Source: Bacillota bacterium (GTDB taxonomy: Bacteria > Bacillota > Clostridia > Christensenellales > SZUA-584). Taken from it: 64,000 nt of DNA. Location of the stretch: NCBI GenBank assembly GCA_023397655.1, contig JAEWTW010000053.1, forward strand, positions 1 to 64,000, written 5' to 3'. A model generated the notes under the pieces. The model ran no database searches. It was not told where the DNA came from and saw only the letters and a program-made list of their open reading frames with translations. Made by a program: the position numbers and the translations under genes. Shown one piece after another: positions 57,746-64,000 of this stretch. The stretch's first letter is position 1, and every line of letters begins with the position of its first letter.

Positions 57746-59281
57746 ATGCTAAAAAAACGCCTCACTTCAGACATCGCGCTGCTCATCTATATCGCGATCG
57801 CGGCGTCCGCCGGACATCTGGCCGTCGCCGGCAACTACGGATTCTTCCTTGACGAACTCTATACCATCGCCTGCAGCCAGCACCTGAGCCTGGCGTTCGT
57901 GGACATCCCCCCCGTCGCACCCGCGTTGCTCGCTCTCAACACGCTGGTGTTCGGAGACTCGCTGTTCGCGCTGCACATACTGCCTTCGCTTTTCTCCGGC
58001 GCGGTGGTGGTGCTGACCGGCCTGATGGCGAGGGAACTGGGCGGCGGCAAATTTGCCGTGGTGTTCGCGGGTGTTGCGGCGGCGTTCGTGCCCGTCTGGA
58101 TGGCAGTAGGGTCGCTGTACACCTACGACTTTCTGGACCAGTTGGTCATCGTGTCGCTGTTTTACGCGCTGCTGCGGCTGATCAAGCGCGAGAACCCCAA
58201 AACATGGCTGTGGATCGGCGGCATCGCGGGCTTCGGGCTGATGGTCAAGCCTTCTATGGTATTCTTCATTGCGGCTCTCGTCATCGGTCTGCTGCTCACC
58301 CAACACCGCCGCGCATTTAAAACACGCTGGCCGTGGCTGGGCGCGCTGATCGGCTTCGTCATCATACTTCCTGCCCTCATCTGGCAGATATCCAACAGCT
58401 TTCCCGTTGCGGAATATTGGGGCGCGTATGCCACCGGCAAAACGGTGAATGCGGGGCCTGCGGAATTCATACTGATGCAGGTCGTGGGTATGAACCCGTT
58501 CCTGCTGCCCGTTTGGGTCACCGGACTTATATACGTGCTTTTAAACAAGGAGGGCAAAAAGTACCGGCTGCTCGGCGTCATATTCGCGGTGCTGTTCGCG
58601 GTGTTCCTCACTACCGGCGCAAAGATGTATATGCTGATCCCTGCCTACTCAGTGCTGCTGGCGGCCGGCGCGCTCTCTATCGAGCGGTTCGCCGCGAAGC
58701 TATGGAAGAAAGCGCTTATGATCGCCTACGCCTGCGTGATCGTGCTCACCGGTCTGGTGATGGCACCCAACTTCATGCCGGTGCTGCCGGTGGACAGCCT
58801 CATCACCTACTACGACACCATGGGCGGGCTGGTCGGCGCGAAGTCCATCCGTCTGGACAACGGTGCGCGCGTGGAACTGCCGCAGTATTTTTACGACCGT
58901 TTCGAATGGGACGTGCTGGTGGCCGACGTGGCGGAGGTGTACAAATCGCTGCCCGAGGAAGAACGCGCAGACACCGCGGTCGTGTCGCAGAACTACGGCT
59001 GGGCGGGCGCGGTGGACAAATTGGGCAGCGCGTACGGCCTGCCCAATGCGATGTGCGGCCAGCTCAACTACTACTTCTTCAGTCTGGACGACATCGGCAA
59101 ACCGACATGGATCATGATCGGCGAGGACCAGCAGAGTCTGGAGGCGGTTTTCGGCAGTGTCACGCTGGCGAAAGTGTCCGAGACTGTATACCGGCAGCCC
59201 CACAAGACCCCGATATATATCTGCCGCGAGCCCAAATTTACGCCGGAGGAGGGCGCCGTCGGCATCAAGAAGTTCCAATAA
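57746..59281 (+). CDS. Family 39-type membrane glycosyltransferase
   Basis: A 511-residue protein with about ten helices. The first extracellular loop contains NYGFFLDELYTIACSQHLSL, whose Asp-Glu is the catalytic signature of ArnT/PMT-like GT39 enzymes; the second loop starts VGSLYTYDFLDQLVIVSLFY. The C-terminal 150 residues form a soluble extracellular domain (RVELPQYFYDRFEWDVLVAD). It would transfer a sugar from a polyprenyl phosphate carrier to a surface acceptor. AAAGGTG precedes the ATG. Confidence 0.85.
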   Translation: MLKKRLTSDIALLIYIAIAASAGHLAVAGNYGFFLDELYTIACSQHLSLAFVDIPPVAPALLALNTLVFGDSLFALHILPSLFSGAVVVLTGLMARELGGGKFAVVFAGVAAAFVPVWMAVGSLYTYDFLDQLVIVSLFYALLRLIKRENPKTWLWIGGIAGFGLMVKPSMVFFIAALVIGLLLTQHRRAFKTRWPWLGALIGFVIILPALIWQISNSFPVAEYWGAYATGKTVNAGPAEFILMQVVGMNPFLLPVWVTGLIYVLLNKEGKKYRLLGVIFAVLFAVFLTTGAKMYMLIPAYSVLLAAGALSIERFAAKLWKKALMIAYACVIVLTGLVMAPNFMPVLPVDSLITYYDTMGGLVGAKSIRLDNGARVELPQYFYDRFEWDVLVADVAEVYKSLPEEERADTAVVSQNYGWAGAVDKLGSAYGLPNAMCGQLNYYFFSLDDIGKPTWIMIGEDQQSLEAVFGSVTLAKVSETVYRQPHKTPIYICREPKFTPEEGAVGIKKFQ

Positions 59282-59325
59282 TGCAACGAATTATAAAAAC
59301 ATTAACAGTATTGGTGCATTCTGCA

Positions 59326-59354
59326 TTGTGTCATAAGGCTGCTCTATGTATAAT
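59326..59354 (+). promoter_or_regulatory. Promoter of the DUF975 gene
   Basis: TTGTGT (59326-59331), 17 bases, TATAAT (59349-59354), 31 bases before the start codon at 59385. Confidence 0.55.
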
Positions 59355-59384
59355 GGCGATATATGTCATAGCAGGAGGGCATCA

Positions 59385-60107
59385 ATGAAGGACCGTGCAG
59401 AGATCAAACAGACAGCCAAGGCATTGTTTCACTCCCGGTACGGCTTATGCATCGCCGCATTCACAGTATTCACGCTGATCACATCCACCGTTTCTGTCAT
59501 CCATGATGTGGCGGACAGAGAGCAGACCATATGGCGGCTCATCGGATGGTCGCTGCACGTTGACCGGGCGGGTATGCTGTGGCTTGCCATTGTATCCATG
59601 CTGATTGCCCTGTTTATCGCGCCCCCGATGATTGTGGGATATAAGAGCTTCTGTCTGCGCGTCTGGCGCGGCGGGCATGCCAATGTGGGTGGCATTTTCC
59701 GCGACGGCTTCTCTGAAAGCTATGGGCGTAACGTTGGCAGCATATTCATGATGAATCTGTTCATCTCACTTTGGTCGCTTCTGCTCATCATCCCCGGCAT
59801 CATCGCGGCGCTTTCCTATTTTATGACGCCCTACATACTGGCTGAATACCCGCGCATAGGAGCCAGCGAAGCGATTGCACTGTCCAAACGCATGACGAAA
59901 GGCTATAAGGGTGAGATTTTCGTAGCGCAGCTCAGCTTCATCGGTTGGTGGCTGCTCAGCCTGCTCACGCTGGGGCTGGCGGAAATGCTGTATGTGGGAC
60001 CATATTACGAAACCAGCATGGCGGGGCTCTACGACGAGCTCAAACGCAACGCGTTCGAATCCGGCAAAGTATCTGATAACGAACTGCCTAGCAACATTTC
60101 CATGTAA
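59385..60107 (+). CDS. DUF975 family membrane protein
   Basis: A 240-residue protein with five helices. Opening RAEIKQTAKALFHSRYGLCI is the DUF975 start; FLSYFMTPYILAEYP-like text (ALSYFMTPYILAEYPRIGAS), EAIALSKRMTKGYKGEIFVA and LSFIGWWLLSLLTLGLAEML are its conserved centre and end. Function unknown; common in Bacillota. AGGAGGG fixes the ATG at 59385. Confidence 0.9.
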   Translation: MKDRAEIKQTAKALFHSRYGLCIAAFTVFTLITSTVSVIHDVADREQTIWRLIGWSLHVDRAGMLWLAIVSMLIALFIAPPMIVGYKSFCLRVWRGGHANVGGIFRDGFSESYGRNVGSIFMMNLFISLWSLLLIIPGIIAALSYFMTPYILAEYPRIGASEAIALSKRMTKGYKGEIFVAQLSFIGWWLLSLLTLGLAEMLYVGPYYETSMAGLYDELKRNAFESGKVSDNELPSNISM

Positions 60108-60533
60108 AATCTGCCGCATATCTGTTGTAACATTTTATCAAAAACATAAAAATTAAACTGTTGTACTATATCCTTTGTATTGAAGTAAAGTTTAATGTAA
60201 CTGCCTGCAGATATCAAACCGCGGCTAAGAAACGCTTTGCCGCGTAGTACGGCGTGTCGGTAGGTGCACGGCGCTGGTCATGGTCATCTCGTCGGTACTG
60301 TCGGATATACAGCATCATCACCGCCGATACCCTCGCCCACAACTATTTGGTGATGTTAACTGGCAACGGCTATATTCTCCTCTATGCGCCAGGCGCGCAG
60401 CTCATCAGCTTTCTGATATCTTTGGTCTACACATCCGTTGAACTGCCGCTCACAGTCCTTTTGTTTTTGCTGCCTCCCAAAATCATATACATCTTCCTGT
60501 ATGCATAAAACGTAACAAAGGAGGTTTAACAAG
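60108..60533. other. Region with a possible decayed membrane gene
   Basis: A frame at 60254-60508 encodes a hydrophobic C-terminus (VELPLTVLLFLLPPKIIYIF), but its first 20 residues (Arg/Ser-rich) look like the wrong frame and there is no ribosome site. The preceding bases give TALVMVISSVLS in another frame, so this may be a frameshifted remnant. No terminator seen. Confidence 0.35.
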
Positions 60534-61046
60534 ATGAGCTACACCAATCCATTTGGCCTGCCCCAGGGAGAACCCGTTCAATTTACGAATATACTGCGCG
60601 AGCTCCTCGTTGCGGAAATCGTCGCAATCAATGGCTACCAGCAACATATCGCAGACTCAAACATGGAGGACATCAACAATGTCTGGCACAAGATCATGGT
60701 GGACGAGAAGAAGCACTACGGTTGGCTGCTGAAACTACTACGAAAATATGATCCCGCGGAGGAACTGGCATATCAGCGGCACTTGAACATAGGATTGGGG
60801 CCTGGATCTCCCATGCAGATTTATAAGCCGGATTACGACCGGCAGATAATACTCAATAATCTGCGGCAGGATATCAAGGGCGAGCTGGAAGCTGTGGTGC
60901 TGTATGAGCAGGAACTGCAGCAGATGCCTTATGTCGACCTCCGCCAGACGCTGATGAACATCATCGACGAGGAAAAGGGGCACACAGAGCACCTCACCAG
61001 CGTGGTGCTTAAGTACGATCCGGATCCATACAACGGGTTAGTATAG
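60534..61046 (+). CDS. Ferritin-like/rubrerythrin-type diiron protein
   Basis: A 170-residue four-helix protein. Diiron ligands are visible as two Glu/ExxH sets: LLVAEIVAINGYQQHIAD with MVDEKKHYGWLLKLL, and KGELEAVVLYEQELQQ with IIDEEKGHTEHLTSV. This matches the ferritin-like family of manganese catalase/rubrerythrin relatives without the rubredoxin domain. It may act in peroxide handling or iron storage. A full AAAGGAGGT precedes the ATG. Confidence 0.85.
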   Translation: MSYTNPFGLPQGEPVQFTNILRELLVAEIVAINGYQQHIADSNMEDINNVWHKIMVDEKKHYGWLLKLLRKYDPAEELAYQRHLNIGLGPGSPMQIYKPDYDRQIILNNLRQDIKGELEAVVLYEQELQQMPYVDLRQTLMNIIDEEKGHTEHLTSVVLKYDPDPYNGLV

Positions 61047-61058
61047 CCACTGAAATTT

Positions 61059-61463
61059 ATGTACTTCAGCGGCGAATACTCCGGCGGCGATTGCTTTGCC
61101 GCCCGATACAGTCGCGGGAAGCTGCGGCTCATGTACCATGTCAAAAATGTCGGCAACCGGGACGGATATGATATCAATATGCTTTACGTCAGGGTTGCCG
61201 CTGGCGAGGATGGAAAAGTTGTTGTCCGTTATACCCCCGGCAAACCGGTTGCCTTTACCGTCATAATGATCGTATGGAACATTATGACGGTTCCCATATT
61301 TGTTTATACGGTTTGGGGCGCTCTGCGGAATGGGCACGCGGATATCCCCGGTATGGCAATCACCGGCGTACTCAGCGCTGTCGGATTGTTTCTGCTGTTC
61401 GTCCGTTCCAAAAAGAGTATCTCCCAGCTTGAAAACAGGCTCCGTCGGATATGCAGAGTCTGA
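61059..61463 (+). CDS. Hypothetical membrane protein, possibly 5'-truncated
   Basis: A 134-residue protein: a soluble N-terminus (FSGEYSGGDCFAARYSRGKL, YDINMLYVRVAAGEDGKVVV) and two helices (FTVIMIVWNIMTVPIFVYTV; ITGVLSAVGLFLLFVRSKKS). No Shine-Dalgarno is seen and the start is abrupt, so the true N-terminus may be lost. A terminator follows. Codon style supports this frame over the antisense one. Confidence 0.5.
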   Translation: MYFSGEYSGGDCFAARYSRGKLRLMYHVKNVGNRDGYDINMLYVRVAAGEDGKVVVRYTPGKPVAFTVIMIVWNIMTVPIFVYTVWGALRNGHADIPGMAITGVLSAVGLFLLFVRSKKSISQLENRLRRICRV

Positions 61464-61488
61464 ATCAGAGATAGATTTCAAATAAAAT

Positions 61489-61527
61489 AGCGCCCGGACT
61501 TTCATCGAAGCCACAGGCGCTTTTTTT
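61489..61527. terminator. Bidirectional terminator
   Basis: AGCGCC (61489-61494) and GGCGCT (61516-61521), with TTTTTTT after it on plus and ATTTTATTT after it on minus; it separates convergent units. Confidence 0.75.
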
Positions 61528-61540
61528 GTTACAAATATTA

Positions 61541-62341
61541 TCAGTTCTTGACCAGCAGCATGCGGTCGTTGTCCAGCTCACCCCCGCCGCGCTGCGAAAA
61601 CAGCTCCATCAGACGGGCGACCGTCATCTCCTCGCGCTCCTTGCCGGATATGTTGAGTATGATTTTGCCGCGGTCCAGCATGATGGTGCGCGTGCCCGTC
61701 TCCAATGCGGCCTTGATGTTGTGCGTGATCATCATCGTGGTCAGCTTCTGCTCCGCCACCACACTTTTGGTGATACGCATGATCTTCTTCGCCGCTTCGG
61801 GGTCCAGCGCCGCCGTATGTTCGTCCAGCAGCAGCAACAAAGGCCTGCCGATGGTGGACATCATCAGCGACAGCGCCTGACGCTGGCCGCCGGAGAGCAG
61901 CCCCACTTTGGTCTTCATGCGGGTCTCCAGCTCCATGTCCAGCTGGGCCAGCTGCTCACGGAATATTGCGACGTCGCGGCGGTGCACGCCCAGCCGCAAG
62001 CCGCTCTTGCCCCGGCGGTTATAGGCCAGTGCAAGGTTCTCCTCAATCGTCATGTCCGGCGCGGTACCTCTGGCGGGGTCCTGAAAAAGCCGCCCGATCA
62101 CCGCTGCCCGTTTGTGCTCCGCCTTGTAGGTGATATCCTCGCCGTTCAGCAGCACACGGCCCGAATCCAGCTGGAAGGTACCGCCTATGGCGTTGAACAG
62201 TGTGGATTTGCCCGCGCCGTTGGAGCCGATGACGGTGACGAACTCACCCGCCTCCAGCATGAGGCTCACGCCGCTCAGCGCGACGTGCTCATTGGGCGTA
62301 TTTTTCAAAAAGGTTTTACTCGCTTTGCGTATCGTCAGCAT
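61541..62341 (-). CDS. ABC transporter ATP-binding protein
   Basis: A 266-residue ATPase. Walker A GSNGAGKST (about 39-47), Q-loop RLFQDPARGTAPDMT, signature LLSGGQRQALSLMM, Walker B LLLLLDEHTAALDP and switch His in MMITHNIKAAL. The context makes it the third component of an importer with a LivH-like permease and an ABC_sub_bind (TrpX-type) binding protein. Its start lies 26 bases inside the permease gene, so translation is coupled. Confidence 0.93.
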   Translation of the reverse strand: MLTIRKASKTFLKNTPNEHVALSGVSLMLEAGEFVTVIGSNGAGKSTLFNAIGGTFQLDSGRVLLNGEDITYKAEHKRAAVIGRLFQDPARGTAPDMTIEENLALAYNRRGKSGLRLGVHRRDVAIFREQLAQLDMELETRMKTKVGLLSGGQRQALSLMMSTIGRPLLLLLDEHTAALDPEAAKKIMRITKSVVAEQKLTTMMITHNIKAALETGTRTIMLDRGKIILNISGKEREEMTVARLMELFSQRGGGELDNDRMLLVKN

Positions 62342-63236
62342 CTCTGCGGGCCCTCGTTTTCATGTTACTAAGCTGTATCTGCCGCTTCACGACGGGTATG
62401 GCCAGCGCGATCACCACGATCACCGCCGACACGATGCGCAGCGCAAAGGCGGGAAAAACGTCCGACCGCAGCGCCGTCGCAATGATAAAGCGATACAGCA
62501 GTGCGCCGAACACCGCCGATATGAGCCCCAGCGTCACTGAGCGCCTGCCGAACACGGCTTCACCGATGATGGCAGACGCGAGGCCCACCACCACGATGCC
62601 GATGCCGGAGCTGATGTCGGCGTAACCCTGGTACTGTGCGAGCACCGCACCGGACAACGCGACGCACGCGTTGGATATACCGAGTGCAATAAGCTTCATC
62701 GCGTCCACGTTGATGGACGATGCCCGTACCATGTCCTCGTTGTTGCCCGTGGCGCGTATGCACAGGCCGAGGTGCGTTTTGAAAAACCAGATCAGTATGC
62801 CCACGCACGCCGCGCAGAACAACAGCGGTATCAGCGTTTTGACGAGCTCCTTATCCACCGGCAGCCACTTTTGCATCAGGTTGAACAGGCTGTCCGCGCC
62901 GATCAGCGATACGTTGGAGCGGCTGCCCAGCACAAATAGGTTCACACTGTAAAGGCTGCTCATCGTGAGTATGCCCGCCAGTATCGGGTGTATGTGTATT
63001 TTGGTCTGCAGCAGCCCTGTGACGACGCCCGCCACGGCGCCCGTCAGCAGCGCGGCCAGCAAACCGAGGAACGGGTGCCCCGCAACCGTCAGTGACGCGG
63101 AAACGGACAGCCCCAATGTGAAGCTGCCGTCTGCGGTCAGGTCGGGTATACCCAGTATTCGAAATGAAATGTATATGCCCAGCGCCAGCATTCCGTAGAT
63201 GAGCCCGAGCTGGACGGAACCGATGACCAGCGTCAT
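62316..63236 (-). CDS. ABC transporter permease
   Basis: A 306-residue protein with eight or nine helices of the branched-chain amino acid/TrpY-type permease family: GLIYGMLALGIYISFRILGI, PDLTADGSFTLGLSVSASLT, LGLCIRATGNNEDMVRASSI and YADISSGIGIVVVGLASAII. The EAA-like loop RATGNNEDMVRASSINVDAM contacts the ATPase. GGGAGGCGG precedes the ATG. It overlaps the ATPase gene by 26 bases and follows the binding-protein gene by 22. Confidence 0.92.
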   Translation of the reverse strand: MTLVIGSVQLGLIYGMLALGIYISFRILGIPDLTADGSFTLGLSVSASLTVAGHPFLGLLAALLTGAVAGVVTGLLQTKIHIHPILAGILTMSSLYSVNLFVLGSRSNVSLIGADSLFNLMQKWLPVDKELVKTLIPLLFCAACVGILIWFFKTHLGLCIRATGNNEDMVRASSINVDAMKLIALGISNACVALSGAVLAQYQGYADISSGIGIVVVGLASAIIGEAVFGRRSVTLGLISAVFGALLYRFIIATALRSDVFPAFALRIVSAVIVVIALAIPVVKRQIQLSNMKTRARRDADDTQSE

Positions 63237-63258
63237 GCCTGCCGCCTCCCGCCTTGCG

Positions 63259-64000
63259 TTACTCGATTATTTTGGCGCTGTCCAGCACATCCTGCGAGAC
63301 TTCCACGCCGATGGCCGCCGCCGTGGTCTTGTTGATGACGGTGACGAAATCCGATACCGTGATAGCCGGAATATCCTTGATGGCCTTGCCCTTGAGGAAC
63401 TGGTCGGCCATGTCCGCTGTCATGCTGCCGATGGTGATATCGTCGATGCTGATGGTCGCAAACGCGCCGGATGCCACCATCACCGCGGAACTGCCGTACA
63501 CGGGGATCTTCGCGTCCATAGCAGCCTCGGCCACCTGCGGCATCGCGCTCTGTACCATGCTGTCGTTGGGAATGAAGAACGCGTCCACCTGGTCCGCCAG
63601 CGATTGGGCCGCCTGCTGCACCTCGGACGACGCGGTCACCACCGCTTCCTTATAGCTGAGGCCGTTTTCATCCATGTACTTCTTTGCATTTTCCACCGTC
63701 GTTACGGAGTTGATCTCGCCCGTGTTGTAGATGAGACCATAGGTCTCGCAGCCCGGCGTCAGCTGGTCCGAGAGCTTGAACATCTCGCTCACGGGGATGG
63801 CGTTGGATGTGCCTGTCGCGTTTTTGTCGGGCATGCTCATATCCGTGATGATACCCGCCCCTACGGGGTTGCCCACCGATATGAAGAACACCGGTATGCC
63901 GCTGTCCATGTTGACAATGGCCTGCGACGGCGGGGTCGCGATGGATACGATAATGTCCTTCTTGGCGTCCACCATCGCCTGGCAGATGGAATTCAGCGTG
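63259..64000 (-). CDS. ABC transporter substrate-binding protein (N-terminus beyond window)
   Basis: The last 247 residues of a binding protein of the ABC_sub_bind family (TrpX-like), open to the right edge. Segments: IVSIATPPSQAIVNMDSGIP, VFFISVGNPVGAGIITDMSM, TYGLIYNTGEINSVTTVENA, QVDAFFIPNDSMVQSAMPQV and PVYGSSAVMVASGAFATISI. The family, always with this permease and ATPase, imports tryptophan or other aromatic or modified compounds; the ligand is not predictable. The signal peptide lies outside the window. Confidence 0.88.
   Translation of the reverse strand, partial: TLNSICQAMVDAKKDIIVSIATPPSQAIVNMDSGIPVFFISVGNPVGAGIITDMSMPDKNATGTSNAIPVSEMFKLSDQLTPGCETYGLIYNTGEINSVTTVENAKKYMDENGLSYKEAVVTASSEVQQAAQSLADQVDAFFIPNDSMVQSAMPQVAEAAMDAKIPVYGSSAVMVASGAFATISIDDITIGSMTADMADQFLKGKAIKDIPAITVSDFVTVINKTTAAAIGVEVSQDVLDSAKIIE

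Noticed and set aside
58333..59388. Plus-strand frame inside the family 39-type glycosyltransferase gene
   Set aside because: Product is Arg/Gly-rich with no recognisable domain; the true frame has the membrane helices and the catalytic Asp-Glu motif.
61038..61514. Minus-strand frame opposite the 61059 gene
   Set aside because: Lacks domains and crosses a terminator; the plus frame has two convincing membrane helices.

Overview
The window reads as chromosome of a mid-to-high-GC, Gram-positive, Shine-Dalgarno-dependent bacterium, most likely a member of the Bacillota (class Clostridia). Strong AGGAGG-type ribosome sites with ATG/GTG/TTG starts, many lipobox lipoproteins and no outer-membrane genes suggest this, as do families common in that phylum (YwbE, DUF3784, DUF975, DUF4179 with an ECF sigma factor, GH65, PutP, CBO0543-like membrane proteins). 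No rRNA, tRNA, CRISPR array or insertion sequence was recognised. Names were assigned by recognition of motifs, without database searches.

Layout. 1-3.8 kb: a large-subunit catalase (cut by the left edge), then a FAD oxidoreductase behind a TetR gene with a likely operator. 4.1-5.9 kb: an AT-rich two-gene island (AlbA_2-type protein plus a GIY-YIG-like protein). 6.7-11.8 kb: a trehalose cassette (beta-phosphoglucomutase, GH65 phosphorylase, fused OtsA-OtsB). 12.2-21.6 kb: flavoprotein, isochorismatase-like hydrolase, lipoprotein, an operon with an arginase-like protein and a cupin-glyoxalase fusion, an ECF sigma/anti-sigma pair and a DJ-1 protein. 21.8-26.6 kb: a 46-residue tandem-repeat protein, a zinc-ribbon/RGG protein, an acyltransferase, a DUF2284 protein and PutP.

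26.9-34.1 kb is the most unusual region: eleven consecutive genes, almost all small polytopic membrane proteins, including five members of one tandemly expanded family, two members of a second family, a protein made of two copies of one membrane module, and a small soluble protein. 34.1-41.3 kb holds ordinary genes plus tandem duplicate lipoproteins of the phosphodiester glycosidase family whose promoters were duplicated with them. A second AT-rich island is at 41.3-42.2 kb.

42.4-50.7 kb mixes regulators, metabolic enzymes and lipoproteins, and contains a pseudogene with two lesions inside a 2-kb block bounded by identical 32-bp terminator repeats. 50.7-53.9 kb is a third AT-rich island encoding an SF1 helicase and a partner protein, a candidate defence pair. 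54-61.5 kb has DUF434, short disordered lipoproteins sharing an upstream motif (one with two DxxSGAT motifs), a TetR/ATC-hydrolase pair with matching operators, a family 39-type glycosyltransferase, DUF975 and a ferritin-like protein. The right edge is an ABC importer (ATPase, permease, partial binding protein).
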